A stretch of DNA of 64,000 bases from Geobacter sp. (GTDB lineage: Bacteria; Desulfobacterota; Desulfuromonadia; Geobacterales; Pseudopelobacteraceae). Each line of letters begins with the position of its first letter. Positions within the stretch are counted from its first letter, which is position 1. The notes under the pieces were generated by a model. That model ran no database searches, was not told the origin of the DNA, and saw nothing but the letters and a program-made list of their open reading frames with translations. The DNA lies in contig PJFB01000005.1 in assembly GCA_003574895.1 (NCBI GenBank), positions 186,001 through 250,000 of the forward strand, read 5' to 3'. Positions 1-8,455 of this stretch are shown in pieces. Both the position numbers and the translations under genes were made by a program.

Positions 1-111
1 AATGCTGCCGTAAAGCGCGGCGGATTGGGTTTGGCGAAGCTGATCGAGAAAGAGATCATCAGGCAGGAGAGTAACCGTATAGCGCCAAAAAAGGTCGATC
101 TGCACGAATAG
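1..111 (+). CDS. flgJ: Rod-binding protein FlgJ-like, C-terminal fragment
   Basis: Only the last 36 codons are inside the window; the frame is open from base 1 to the TAG at 109-111. The visible residues contain GGLGLAKLIEKEI, which resembles the conserved GGLGLA segment at the end of the FlgJ rod-binding domain. It lies 12 bp before a flgN-like gene and in front of flgK and flgL, the expected flagellar order. FlgJ of this short type caps or scaffolds rod assembly in the periplasm. The call rests on a short motif and on context, so it is tentative. Confidence 0.55.
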   Translation, partial: NAAVKRGGLGLAKLIEKEIIRQESNRIAPKKVDLHE

Positions 112-123
112 GGTTGTCGGGAT

Positions 124-621
124 ATGAATATGGATAAGACAAAGCTGAAAAAAGCACTTTCATTGCAACTACAGATGTTCGAGGAGCTTTCGGCCGTTTT
201 CAAGCAGGAGTTGCGCGCAATGTCGGAGATAAACCTCGATGCCATGGCCGAGATCAACCTCCGGAAAGAGGATATTGCCACGCGCATCGTAGCCCACAGC
301 GAGGCGGTCAGGCAGGCAATCAGCGAGGCGGCCTCCAGCGAAGGGCTTTCCAGCGAAGCCACCCTTGGTGAATTGGCGGCCTGTCTGGCGCAGAAGGGCA
401 ACGAAGAGTTACTTGTTCAGCACAAGGCCTTGAACATTGCGGCCGAGCGAATTCAGCAGGCAGCGGCCGCAAACCGCGAGATTGCCGAGCGGTTCGCGGC
501 AACGGTAACCAATTCTCTCGATCTCGTAACAAGGTTGATCAACCAATCAAATGTATATGGAGCCTCTGGCGGCTATCTGCAACGCCAGACAGGGGCGGTC
601 ATGCTTAACACGGAGGCTTGA
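124..621 (+). CDS. flgN: FlgN-like flagellar export chaperone
   Basis: This 165-residue, largely helical, Ala/Glu/Gln-rich protein has the size and character of FlgN, the cytoplasmic chaperone that keeps hook-associated proteins FlgK and FlgL export-competent. The C-terminal segment with NREIAERF and SLDLVTRLINQS followed by YGASG is typical of FlgN proteins in this lineage. It sits directly before flgK (1 bp gap), and the flgK ribosome binding site lies inside its last codons, which suggests coupled translation of chaperone and client. A second ATG two codons downstream could also serve as the start. Sequence conservation in this family is weak, so the call depends partly on position. Confidence 0.75.
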   Translation: MNMDKTKLKKALSLQLQMFEELSAVFKQELRAMSEINLDAMAEINLRKEDIATRIVAHSEAVRQAISEAASSEGLSSEATLGELAACLAQKGNEELLVQHKALNIAAERIQQAAAANREIAERFAATVTNSLDLVTRLINQSNVYGASGGYLQRQTGAVMLNTEA

Positions 622-622
622 C

Positions 623-2035
623 ATGGGACTTTCCGCAGTGATGGAGATGGGCAAGAGCGGCCTTAATGTTTACCGTGTCGCCACAGAGGTGACCGGCGAA
701 AATATCGCCAATGTAAATACACCAGGGTATTCACGCCAGAGGGTTATTCTGGAAACCGCGCCGCCGGCAACGTCCAACGGCTTTCCGCTGGGTTCTGGCG
801 TCACTATTTCCACTGTTGAACGTTACTACGACGGTTTGCTTCAGCAGCAGTTGGTCAATGCCAACACCACCACCGGCTACGACAGCACCAAGTCCCAGGT
901 GCTGCAGCAGATTGAACCGACATTCAACGAGATTACCCAGGACGGACTTGGCACCTCCATCAGCAATTTCTTCAGCGCCTGGCAGGATCTTAGCTCCAAC
1001 CCGTCCGGTTCGGCGGAACGCCAGGGGGTGCTGTCGCAAGCCCAGATCATGGCAGACAACTTCCAATCCGTCAGCACGACTCTCAATAATACGATCACGA
1101 CCCAGGATCAGGCGTTAAAGCCCTTGACCGACGACATCAACAGTACCATCAACAACATAGCCCAACTGAACGGCCAGATCCAGCAGACCGAACTGGTGAG
1201 CGGAAATGCCAACGAACTGCGGGATCAGCGCGATCTTCTGATCCAGCAGCTTGCGGAGAATATGGGGATCAAGTACACCGAAAACTCTAATGGCACTACA
1301 GACGTCTATGTACAGAATGGCGCCACCAAAAATTACCTGGTGCAGGGAACTCAAACGGGAAGCCTGGCCACTGGCGGCACAACCCCGGCAACCACCGTGA
1401 CCATCACCGATGTGGCCGGAGCGACCGTTGCGGTTGACCCGCTGGCAGCCACCCCGCTTTACACCGAGCCAGATGGCGGCGCGCTGTGGGCAACCATGCA
1501 GATGCGTGACATAACCATTCCGTCCTACCTTAGCAAGGTCGATGAGCTTGCGAATCAGGTTGCCACCCAGGTCAATACCCTGCATCAAGCCGGTTTCGAT
1601 CTCAACGGCGACCCCGGCGGCGCCTTTTTCTCTGGCGCTACGGCCGGCACGATTGCCGTCAATATCACGAATTCGGATAATATTGCCGCAGCAGGCAGCG
1701 CCGCTACCGCTCCCGGCGGCAATGACAATGCCCTGGCCATAGCCAACCTGCAGAATACAACCATTGCCTTCACCTCCGGTACCACCACCATCAGCAACTA
1801 TTACGATGCACTGGTATCCAAGGTGGGCCTGGATGTCAAATCGGCCAAGACAGTCCAGTCCCAGGACGAGGCCTTTACCAAGCAGTTGAGTACCCTGAGG
1901 GATTCCAATTCAGGTGTGTCCCTGGACGAGGAGCTGACCAATCTGGTGATGTATCAGCGATCCTACCAGGCGTCGGCCAAGTTGATTACCGCAGCCAGCG
2001 AGATGATGGATACCGTTATCGGCATGATACGTTAG
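623..2035 (+). CDS. flgK: Flagellar hook-associated protein 1 (FlgK)
   Basis: FlgK forms the first hook-filament junction ring outside the cell. The 470-residue protein begins MGLSAVMEMGKSGL and continues with VTGENIANVNTPGYSRQRV, the classical N-terminal flagellar rod/hook signature (ANVNTPGYSRQ). The C-terminus (LVMYQRSYQASAKLITAASEMMDTVIGMI) is the matching D0 helix. The middle is a short variable D2/D3 region, so it is somewhat smaller than enteric FlgK (about 550). The ATG at 623 is chosen because CGGAGG lies at 611-616 and the family N-terminus starts there; an in-frame upstream start at 551 would overlap flgN. Confidence 0.95.
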   Translation: MGLSAVMEMGKSGLNVYRVATEVTGENIANVNTPGYSRQRVILETAPPATSNGFPLGSGVTISTVERYYDGLLQQQLVNANTTTGYDSTKSQVLQQIEPTFNEITQDGLGTSISNFFSAWQDLSSNPSGSAERQGVLSQAQIMADNFQSVSTTLNNTITTQDQALKPLTDDINSTINNIAQLNGQIQQTELVSGNANELRDQRDLLIQQLAENMGIKYTENSNGTTDVYVQNGATKNYLVQGTQTGSLATGGTTPATTVTITDVAGATVAVDPLAATPLYTEPDGGALWATMQMRDITIPSYLSKVDELANQVATQVNTLHQAGFDLNGDPGGAFFSGATAGTIAVNITNSDNIAAAGSAATAPGGNDNALAIANLQNTTIAFTSGTTTISNYYDALVSKVGLDVKSAKTVQSQDEAFTKQLSTLRDSNSGVSLDEELTNLVMYQRSYQASAKLITAASEMMDTVIGMIR

Positions 2036-2112
2036 TAAGTTAGAAGTTGTTTTCAGGCAGAAATCAACTTCGTTAACGCACTTATCCTGTTTATCAGGGT
2101 TAGGAGGCAACA

Positions 2113-3012
2113 ATGCGCATTACCCCCAATTCCACCGCCTACAACGCGCTCTACAATATCCAGCAGAGCCGTGCAAAACTGGACAGCCTGCAGGAACAGG
2201 TCGCCTCCGGCTATAATTATAACCGACCCAGCGATGACCCGGTGATGACCAACCTGTTGCTTACCACAAACGACAGCCTGCGGGCCAATGAACAGTACCA
2301 GACCAACATTACCAAGGCCAGTACCTGGCTGAACATGACCAATACGGCGTTGCAGGGGATGAGCGATACCGTAGCCCAAGCCAAAAAGCTAATGGCCACC
2401 ATAGGCAGCGGCAGCAGTGATTCGTCGGTCTTGCAGAGCGCGGTGTCCCAACTGACGGCCCTGCGGCAGCAGTTGGCCGACATGGGCAACACCCAGTTGC
2501 AGGGTCAGTACATCTTTGCCGGCGCAAAGAGTTCCACCCAGCCCTTTGACAGGTCTATTCAAAGCTCTCCCTACTCGGGGACATATTATAACGGCGACAG
2601 TACGGTCAACAAAGTCCAGATCGATACCAGTGCCACGGAAAACCTCAACCTGACCGGCGATCAGGTGCTTACCGGGCCGGACGTCAATATCCTGCAGGAG
2701 ATGGACAAGCTCATAACCGCGGTGGGGGCCAATGATGTCGCCGGCATCCAGCAGGGCGCCAAGAACCTGGAAAAGGGCGCCACCCAGATAGAGAACGCCC
2801 AGAGCACCATATATGCGCGGGTTTCCCGTCTGGACAGCGCCTCCTCAATGCTGACCACCTCCAAGAACACCCTGGAGACCATCATCGGCGACAACCAGAA
2901 TGCCGATTATACCAAGCTGGCCGTCCAATTGAGCCTGCAGCAGACCGCTTTCGAGGCCTCGTTGTCGGCAACCGCCAAGATCTCCCAAATGTCGCTTTTG
3001 GATTATCTTTGA
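2113..3012 (+). CDS. flgL: Flagellar hook-associated protein 3 (FlgL)
   Basis: FlgL is the second hook-filament junction protein, related to flagellin. The 299-residue product starts MRITPNSTAYNALYNIQQSRAKL and contains LQEQVASGYNYNRPSDDP, the conserved flagellin/FlgL N-terminal pattern. The C-terminal coiled coil ends TAFEASLSATAKISQMSLLDYL, as in FlgL. A good AGGAGG site lies at 2102-2107. It is separated from flgK by 77 bp and is followed by a strong terminator, so it ends the flagellar operon here. No csrA or fliW follows, although those genes often do in relatives. Confidence 0.95.
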   Translation: MRITPNSTAYNALYNIQQSRAKLDSLQEQVASGYNYNRPSDDPVMTNLLLTTNDSLRANEQYQTNITKASTWLNMTNTALQGMSDTVAQAKKLMATIGSGSSDSSVLQSAVSQLTALRQQLADMGNTQLQGQYIFAGAKSSTQPFDRSIQSSPYSGTYYNGDSTVNKVQIDTSATENLNLTGDQVLTGPDVNILQEMDKLITAVGANDVAGIQQGAKNLEKGATQIENAQSTIYARVSRLDSASSMLTTSKNTLETIIGDNQNADYTKLAVQLSLQQTAFEASLSATAKISQMSLLDYL

Positions 3013-3038
3013 TATACAAATTCGATTGGCAATTAATG

Positions 3039-3067
3039 GGCGGAGCCATATGGCCCCGCCTTTTTTT
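3039..3067 (+). terminator. Rho-independent terminator after flgL
   Basis: GGCGG at 3039-3043 and CCGCC at 3056-3060 form a stem that continues with three more pairs after one mismatch, around an ATAT loop. Seven T residues follow immediately. It closes the flagellar operon. Confidence 0.85.
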
Positions 3068-3129
3068 ATGTCCTCGAGTCCGGCTGAAAATGCGTTGACC
3101 TTCCTTTGGCATAATCTTATAAAGAATCC

Positions 3130-4482
3130 ATGCTGTTTTCCTTTCCCACTACCACATCAAGCCGCAGCAGGCCGGTATCCATCCGCCGCGACGTATTCCG
3201 TCTTTCCATGCCTGTGCTGCTTTCCTCCCTCTTTCAACGCCTGGTCTCAATCGTGGACATTTTTCTAACCGGCGGCCTTGGTGCGGCGGCCATAGCCGCT
3301 ACAGGGCTCGGCCAGTTGCTGATGTTCGTCACAATGACCATCTTCTGGGGGCTCTCTACGGGGACAACAGTGGTAATCGCGCACCTGTGGGGCGCGGGAA
3401 AACGTGAGGATGCCGCGCGTTCGGCCTTTGCCGCCTGCCTGGCTTGCATGGCGATGACAGCGGTCTGCACGCTCATCGGATCGGTCTGGGGAGGGGACAT
3501 TGTCAGGCTGATGGGGGCTGCCGCCGATGTACAGAGTTTTGCATCCGAATACACGCGCCTGGTATTCCTTTGGTTGATCTGGACCACCGGCCTGAACGTG
3601 CTTTCGGCCATAATGCACGGTGCCGGTGATACACGCACACCCATGGAGGCCATCATCCTGGTGAATATCCTGCATGTGCTGCTGGCCTGGCCGCTGATCT
3701 ACGGCAAATTCGGTCTGCCCCATCTGGGGGTTAAAGGGGCGGCCATAGCTATCAACAGTTCGGAGTTCGTCGGCTTCAGTTATCTGCTGATCCAGGCGCT
3801 GCGCAAGAAATATATCAGGTTCGGCCGACCGGACGGTCTCCTCTTCGGCCGGATCTGGCGGGTCGGCTGGCCAGTGGCCCTGGAGCGGATAGCACAACAG
3901 AGCGGCCAGTTGTTCTACTCCAGTTTCATCATCGGTTACGGTACCAGTGCCTATGCCGCACACCAGATCGGGCTATCAATCGAATCGCTCTCCTTCATGC
4001 CGGGCGCCGGCATGGGAATCGCGGCGGCCACCCTGATGGGGCAGGCGCTTGGCGCCGGCAAGATCCGGCGGGCGCGCATAAGCCACAACGAGGCTCTGCG
4101 GCTGGCAGTGGCTGTGATGACAATCATGGCTCTGATATTCTTTTTCGCCCCCCATCTCCTGATCGGATTATTTACCCACGATCCCGATGTGATCGAAAAG
4201 GGAAGCGTATTTTTGAAGCTGGTAGCGTTTGCCCAGATTCCGCTGGCTATCTCGTTTGTTTATGCCGGCAGTCTGCGGGGGACCGGTGACACCTTCTATG
4301 TCTTCATCATAACTCTGGTTGCCATGTGGGGAATCAGGGTTGCCCTGTCCTGGCTGGCGGCCGGGTGGCTGCATTTCTCCCTGTATGTGGTCTGGGGGGT
4401 GTTTTTGATTGATTGGTACTTCCGCGGTGTCGCTTTTGCCTGGCGTTACCACAAGCGTGACCTGCATGGCGCTGTTCTGTAA
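3130..4482 (+). CDS. MATE family multidrug/cation efflux transporter
   Basis: The 450-residue protein is strongly hydrophobic with about twelve predicted membrane segments. Its order of motifs is that of the MATE family: RRDVFRLSMPVLLSSLFQRLVSIVDIFLTGGLGAAAIAATGLG near the N-terminus, and in the second half a repeat with MPGAGMGIAAATLMGQALGAGK. The family exports cationic compounds or metabolites using Na+ or H+ gradients. It stands alone between the flgL terminator and an unrelated zinc-ribbon gene. The first 20 residues are polar and weakly conserved, so the true start could be slightly downstream. The substrate cannot be inferred. Confidence 0.9.
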   Translation: MLFSFPTTTSSRSRPVSIRRDVFRLSMPVLLSSLFQRLVSIVDIFLTGGLGAAAIAATGLGQLLMFVTMTIFWGLSTGTTVVIAHLWGAGKREDAARSAFAACLACMAMTAVCTLIGSVWGGDIVRLMGAAADVQSFASEYTRLVFLWLIWTTGLNVLSAIMHGAGDTRTPMEAIILVNILHVLLAWPLIYGKFGLPHLGVKGAAIAINSSEFVGFSYLLIQALRKKYIRFGRPDGLLFGRIWRVGWPVALERIAQQSGQLFYSSFIIGYGTSAYAAHQIGLSIESLSFMPGAGMGIAAATLMGQALGAGKIRRARISHNEALRLAVAVMTIMALIFFFAPHLLIGLFTHDPDVIEKGSVFLKLVAFAQIPLAISFVYAGSLRGTGDTFYVFIITLVAMWGIRVALSWLAAGWLHFSLYVVWGVFLIDWYFRGVAFAWRYHKRDLHGAVL

Positions 4483-4716
4483 CATTGACGGAAATACATC
4501 GCCAGCGGAAGATCCGGGTTCCATTTATATACCCTTGAATGGCCACTGCTGGCTGTCCTACGAAGGCTTGCGGGCTTGTTTGGATACAAGGAATGTGGTT
4601 TATTGACAATCACCTGATGCAGGGTACCCTTTTCACACGGGGACACATACTTGTGGCTCAATCGCGTCCTTCGGTAATGTTGTCCATACGAGTTTCGAAA
4701 AGGAGGTATGGCGGCT

Positions 4717-5205
4717 ATGGTGACAGTCTCGAACAGGACCAAGGTAAAAGGGGATCGCACACCAAGAAGTATGGATGTATATCATGAGAAGGAAGGAATC
4801 AAGGGCTCTTCCTACTGCGAGTGCGGGGCCGTATTCCGAGGCAAGCGCTGGCAGAACGCCAGTGGGGACCAGCAACCGGAGGGACGCAAGTTGGTATGCC
4901 CGGCCTGCCGCCGCATCGCCGACCGTACCCCGGCCGGCATCCTGACCCTGCAGGGCGATTTCTTCACAAAACACGAGGCAGAGATCAACAACATCGTCCG
5001 CAACACCGAACAGACCTACTATCAAAAAAACCCGCTCGCCAAAGTCATGGAAACCCGTAAGGAAGACAATGGCGTCACAATCACCACCACCGACGGAAAA
5101 CTTGCCCAAAAGATCGGCCGCGAGGTATTCAAATCCTACCGGGGCGATCTCAATTTCATGTGGAGCCAGTCCGAGGATCTTGTCCGCGTAGCTTGGTCCC
5201 GCTAG
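4717..5205 (+). CDS. Zinc-ribbon protein, BCAM0308/NMD3-like
   Basis: The roughly 162-residue protein carries a zinc-ribbon-like pair of Cys motifs, CECGAVFRGKRW near the N-terminus and CPACRRIADRTPAG about 30 residues later. This spacing resembles the N-terminal metal-binding domain of NMD3-like and BCAM0308-family proteins. The C-terminal half (ITTTDGKLAQKIGREVFKSYRG) is predicted to be a small alpha/beta unit. AAAGGAGG at about 4699-4706 lies only 1-2 nt before an ATG at 4708, so the ATG at 4717, about 10 nt from the site, is the better start. The function is unknown; RNA binding is a family-based guess. Confidence 0.7.
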   Translation: MVTVSNRTKVKGDRTPRSMDVYHEKEGIKGSSYCECGAVFRGKRWQNASGDQQPEGRKLVCPACRRIADRTPAGILTLQGDFFTKHEAEINNIVRNTEQTYYQKNPLAKVMETRKEDNGVTITTTDGKLAQKIGREVFKSYRGDLNFMWSQSEDLVRVAWSR

Positions 5206-5308
5206 ACCCTCCCGATTTCACGGAGCGAGGCCGATACGAGCATCCTCTGCTGGTCAGGGGTGGCCATCCCGATTCCATGCGCTCTTGTCGGCCTCGACCC
5301 GGCGATAG

Positions 5309-5536
5309 GCAACCGCTCCGTGCGTTCCTGATGGAGGTTGCCCCGGCAAAGTCAGCTGGCTACCCACGGCCCGTCTCCATGGCGCCATTGCCTGGCATGC
5401 CGTGGGTTTTCCATTTACCTCGCCGCTGTTTGCCTTCATAATGCTGCGCACCAAGCTGTTCAGCCTTGTCCAGGGCGGCATTAACCGGCGCGGCACATTC
5501 TACCTGCTCAAAGAGCTGAACAAGAATAAAGTGTGA
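5309..5536 (+). pseudogene. Remnant of a family 2 glycosyltransferase C-terminus
   Basis: The frame is open from 5309 to TGA at 5534-5536 but has no credible start before an internal ATG at 5441. Its last part reads HAVGFPFTSPLFAFIMLR, then LFSLVQGGINRRGTFYLLKEL. This is the hydrophobic segment plus the GGI.RGTFYPL-type tail seen at the end of membrane-linked family 2 glycosyltransferases. No catalytic domain is present upstream in any frame, so most of the gene has been lost. The stop codon overlaps the left arm of an inverted repeat, which may mark the deletion event. Recognition of such a short tail is not certain. Confidence 0.5.
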
Positions 5537-5660
5537 TTCCGATTCCATATCAAGGTCCATCTTCGTTGGCTCATTTTCGGCTGCTCAACGCGCGATAATG
5601 TACGCCTCACAGCCTTATTCCTCGCCGCCTTGATATCATCACTTGATCCGGAATCGGAAT
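5536..5660. repeat. 125 bp segment bounded by 19 bp inverted repeats (17/19)
   Basis: ATTCCGATTCC at 5536-5546 is exactly inverted as GGAATCGGAAT at 5650-5660. Allowing two mismatches, the match extends over 19 bp (next shared bases ATCAAG). A second inner pair, ATATCAAG at 5547-5554 and CTTGATAT at 5629-5636, is also perfect. The arms could be the ends of a small non-autonomous element, or could fold into a large hairpin upstream of the LOG gene. No target-site duplication is visible. Confidence 0.4.
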
Positions 5661-5683
5661 AACTACCTGTAATGGGGGGGGAT

Positions 5684-6274
5684 ATGAATAAAATCTGTGT
5701 CTTTTGCGGCTCCAGACCGGGTCTGCTGCCGGAGTATGTCGAAGCTGCAGCGGAATTGGGCCGTATCCTGGCAGCCATGGAGATGGGCTTGGTCTACGGC
5801 GGAGGCGGCATCGGTCTGATGAGGATTATTGCGGAGTCGGTGTTGGATGCCGGAGGCCATGTTACAGGCATAATCCCCCGGGCCTTGGCGGAAAAGGAGA
5901 TTGCCTTAACCAGGTTGGATGATCTCAGGATAGTGTCATCGATGCATGAGCGCAAGGCCCTCATGGCCGAACTCTCGGATGGCTTCATCGCCTTGCCGGG
6001 GGGCATCGGCACCATCGAGGAATTCGTCGAGGTCCTTACTTGGGCACAATTGGGCATCCACCACAAACCGTGCGGCCTGTTGAATATCTCCGGCTATTAC
6101 GATCAGTTGCTGGCCTTTTTCGATCACATGGCAGACCATGGTTTTATCAGCCGGGAAAGCCTTGAAATGGTGCTGGTTGACGACGATCCCGAACGCCTGC
6201 TCATGCGGATGAACCTGTTCCGCTCACCAGAATTTGACAAGGTAGCGTGGGCGCTCGGCATGGGCAATGTTTAG
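5684..6274 (+). CDS. LOG family cytokinin riboside 5'-monophosphate phosphoribohydrolase-like protein
   Basis: The 196-residue protein is a complete LOG/TIGR00730 member. It starts MNKICVFCGSRPG, has the Rossmann GGGGIGLM segment near residue 40, and carries the diagnostic PGGIGTIEEFVEVLTW motif (PGGxGTxxE) near residue 110. The family cleaves the N-glycosidic bond of nucleoside 5'-monophosphates to free base and ribose 5-phosphate. In bacteria without plant hosts this is probably nucleotide salvage or clean-up. The ATG at 5684 follows a G-rich site (GGGGGGGAT); an in-frame start at 5672 would precede that site and is not preferred. Confidence 0.88.
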   Translation: MNKICVFCGSRPGLLPEYVEAAAELGRILAAMEMGLVYGGGGIGLMRIIAESVLDAGGHVTGIIPRALAEKEIALTRLDDLRIVSSMHERKALMAELSDGFIALPGGIGTIEEFVEVLTWAQLGIHHKPCGLLNISGYYDQLLAFFDHMADHGFISRESLEMVLVDDDPERLLMRMNLFRSPEFDKVAWALGMGNV

Positions 6275-6477
6275 CACAAACCCGCACCTGCAAACATCAC
6301 CGTAGATACGCAGCAAAAACCTTTTACAAACGGGCATGAATAACAATAGCAGCTTCATTTCACACATTTGGTCTCACGCTTAATGGTCGATTTATTAAGC
6401 TTTCGCCATAGACTAACTCCCCAAAATGTTGCATTATGCAGTTTCATGATTTCCACCCAATCATCAAGGGAACAGCC

Positions 6478-7638
6478 GTGCCCGCCACCCGTACCGCTCT
6501 GATATATTCGCCCCTGTTCGGCGCCTTCAGCTATGGTGATGACCATCCCTTCAAGCTCCAGCGCTATCGGCTCGTGCGCGAACTGATGGAGGCTTACGGC
6601 CTGCTCAAGCTGCCGAACATGGAGATTCGCGACTGTCGTCCCGTGGACGACGACTTGGTGCTGACCTTTCACGATGCCGCCTATGTGGCCAGGCTGAAGG
6701 AGTTCAGCGCCTCTGACGAGCCGCGGGCGGATTTCCTGTTTGGGCTGGGTGATGCCGATTGCCCGGTGTTCAAGGGACTCTATGACTGCGCCGCCCTGGG
6801 TGCCGGTGCCACCTGCGAGGCGGCCCGGCTGGTGGTGGAGGAGGGGTTCGACATCGCTTTCAACCTGGCTGGTGGGTGGCACCATGCCCACCGGGGCAAG
6901 GCTTCGGGTTTTTCCTATCTCAACGATGCGGTGCTGGCCATCAACTGGTTGGTGGCCCAAGGCAAGCGGGTGGTCTATCTCGACATCGATGCCCACCACG
7001 GCGACGGCGTGCAGGAAGGCTTTTACGACAGCAATCAGGTGCTGACCATTTCGCTTCATGAGAGCGGCATCTATTTTTTCCCGGGCACCGGTTTCGAGGA
7101 CGAGATCGGGGAGGGGAAAGGCAGAGGATACTCGGTCAATGTGCCCCTGATCGCCCATACGGACGATGCCCTGTACATGAAGGCCTTTGACGAGGTCGCC
7201 TATCCGCTGATCGCCGCCTATGATCCTGATGTCATCGTCACCCAGTTGGGGGCAGACTCCTTTCGTACCGACCCGCTCACCCGCCTGGAGATAACCACCC
7301 ACAGCTACAGCTACATCATGCGCAAGCTCAAGGCCCTGAAGATCCCCTGGGTGGCGCTGGGGGGCGGCGGTTACGACCAGATGAACACGGCCCGTGCCTG
7401 GACCATTGCCTGGGCCGTGATGAACGGCGTCGAACTCAACCCGCGTCTGCCGGCGTCGTTTGTTAAAAAGATCGAACCGTTGGGCTATCCCAACCGGGTG
7501 CTGCTGGATGCCATGCACTGGGCCGAGGATCATGACCGGAACCTCGCCCTGAGCGCGGTGGAAAAGAGCATCGCCCGGCTCAGAAAGACCATTTTCCCGG
7601 TCATAATAGGCCCATATGGCAAAACTTCCGGGAAATAG
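6478..7638 (+). CDS. Histone deacetylase superfamily protein (AcuC-like)
   Basis: This zinc hydrolase of the histone deacetylase/acetoin-utilisation family likely removes acyl groups from lysines or polyamines. Visible motifs are GGWHHAHRGKASGFSYLND (catalytic His pair), YLDIDAHHGDGVQ (Asp and His zinc ligands), GTGFEDEIGEGKG, and QLGADSF..DPL (second Asp ligand). The glycine loop LGGGGY follows. The GTG at 6478 is preferred because AAGGGA lies about 6 nt upstream and family members begin near RTALIYSP. An ATG at 6436 adds 14 residues but has no ribosome binding site. The end overlaps the next gene by 23 bp, so the two are probably co-translated. Confidence 0.88.
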   Translation: MPATRTALIYSPLFGAFSYGDDHPFKLQRYRLVRELMEAYGLLKLPNMEIRDCRPVDDDLVLTFHDAAYVARLKEFSASDEPRADFLFGLGDADCPVFKGLYDCAALGAGATCEAARLVVEEGFDIAFNLAGGWHHAHRGKASGFSYLNDAVLAINWLVAQGKRVVYLDIDAHHGDGVQEGFYDSNQVLTISLHESGIYFFPGTGFEDEIGEGKGRGYSVNVPLIAHTDDALYMKAFDEVAYPLIAAYDPDVIVTQLGADSFRTDPLTRLEITTHSYSYIMRKLKALKIPWVALGGGGYDQMNTARAWTIAWAVMNGVELNPRLPASFVKKIEPLGYPNRVLLDAMHWAEDHDRNLALSAVEKSIARLRKTIFPVIIGPYGKTSGK

Positions 7639-8455
7639 CCAGCTGACGGACCTTGCCGGCCGGCCCCTGCGCTCGCTCTCGGCCATCAACCGGCTGGACC
7701 GGGCCGAAAAAGAGGCGATCTACACTAGCCTGTTGCCGGCGCGTCTCGGCGAACTGTTGGGAATAATGCCGGGCTCCCTGTGCAATGCCAACGGCCAGTG
7801 CCTGGTCAGCGTCATCGCCCCGGCCGGGTTGTCGCTTCTGCGACTGGAGGTCCGCGCCAGGCCCGATGACAGCGATACGGTATTCTTTCTGGAGTTGTCG
7901 GATACCCATTACAACCAGATGGAATTATGCTTCTGCATCATCTGCGATCCTGGCGCGCCCCGCTTCGACGTGGATATCGACGAGCATGGCAAGATCAACT
8001 GGTTCGCCTCCCATGGCCGCAATGTGCCGGAGGAGGTGCGCTCCATGGAGGCCGGTTTGTTTCCCAATCAGACCCGGCGGGGACTGAGGCTCTTCAGCGA
8101 TTTTTTCCCTATGCTGGAGCGTTTCACCGATGCCCTGGGCATGGAGATGATCGTGGCCGAGACCCTGACCTACGACAATGCCATCCGTTACGAAAAGTAT
8201 GGTTTCGATTATCTGCGGGGCAAACGGTTGATGCTGGAGATCGACCGCGAGTTCCAACCTGGCGGCCGTTATTTCTCGCGCCTGGATGGCTCCTCGCCCT
8301 TCCGCATGCCGGGCATGGAGCGGACCGTGCGAGGCAGGAGTTGGGCCATTCATGACGGCATCCTGGACGAGCCGTGGGATGAGGTCCAGATATACAAAAT
8401 GATCGGCGTGCATGCCGGCATCAATACCTTTCCCAGGAGGGAACAAGAAAACTGA
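7616..8455 (+). CDS. Conserved hypothetical protein, second gene of deacetylase operon
   Basis: I do not recognise the family of this 279-residue protein with certainty. It has no signal peptide or membrane segment. The part near residues 180-200 (YDNAIRYEKYGFDYLRGKRLM) resembles the last helix-strand element of GNAT acetyltransferases (YEKYGF), but no acetyl-CoA loop could be identified. It overlaps the deacetylase gene by 23 bp and its TGA shares a base with the ATG of the next gene (TGATG). The three genes therefore form one translationally coupled unit. An acyltransferase acting opposite the deacetylase would make sense, but that is inference. Confidence 0.75.
   Translation: MAKLPGNSQLTDLAGRPLRSLSAINRLDRAEKEAIYTSLLPARLGELLGIMPGSLCNANGQCLVSVIAPAGLSLLRLEVRARPDDSDTVFFLELSDTHYNQMELCFCIICDPGAPRFDVDIDEHGKINWFASHGRNVPEEVRSMEAGLFPNQTRRGLRLFSDFFPMLERFTDALGMEMIVAETLTYDNAIRYEKYGFDYLRGKRLMLEIDREFQPGGRYFSRLDGSSPFRMPGMERTVRGRSWAIHDGILDEPWDEVQIYKMIGVHAGINTFPRREQEN

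Noticed and set aside
6355-7689. 444-codon minus-strand open frame over the deacetylase gene
   Set aside because: It lies antisense to a gene with clear catalytic motifs, has no recognisable domain and reflects high-GC codon bias.
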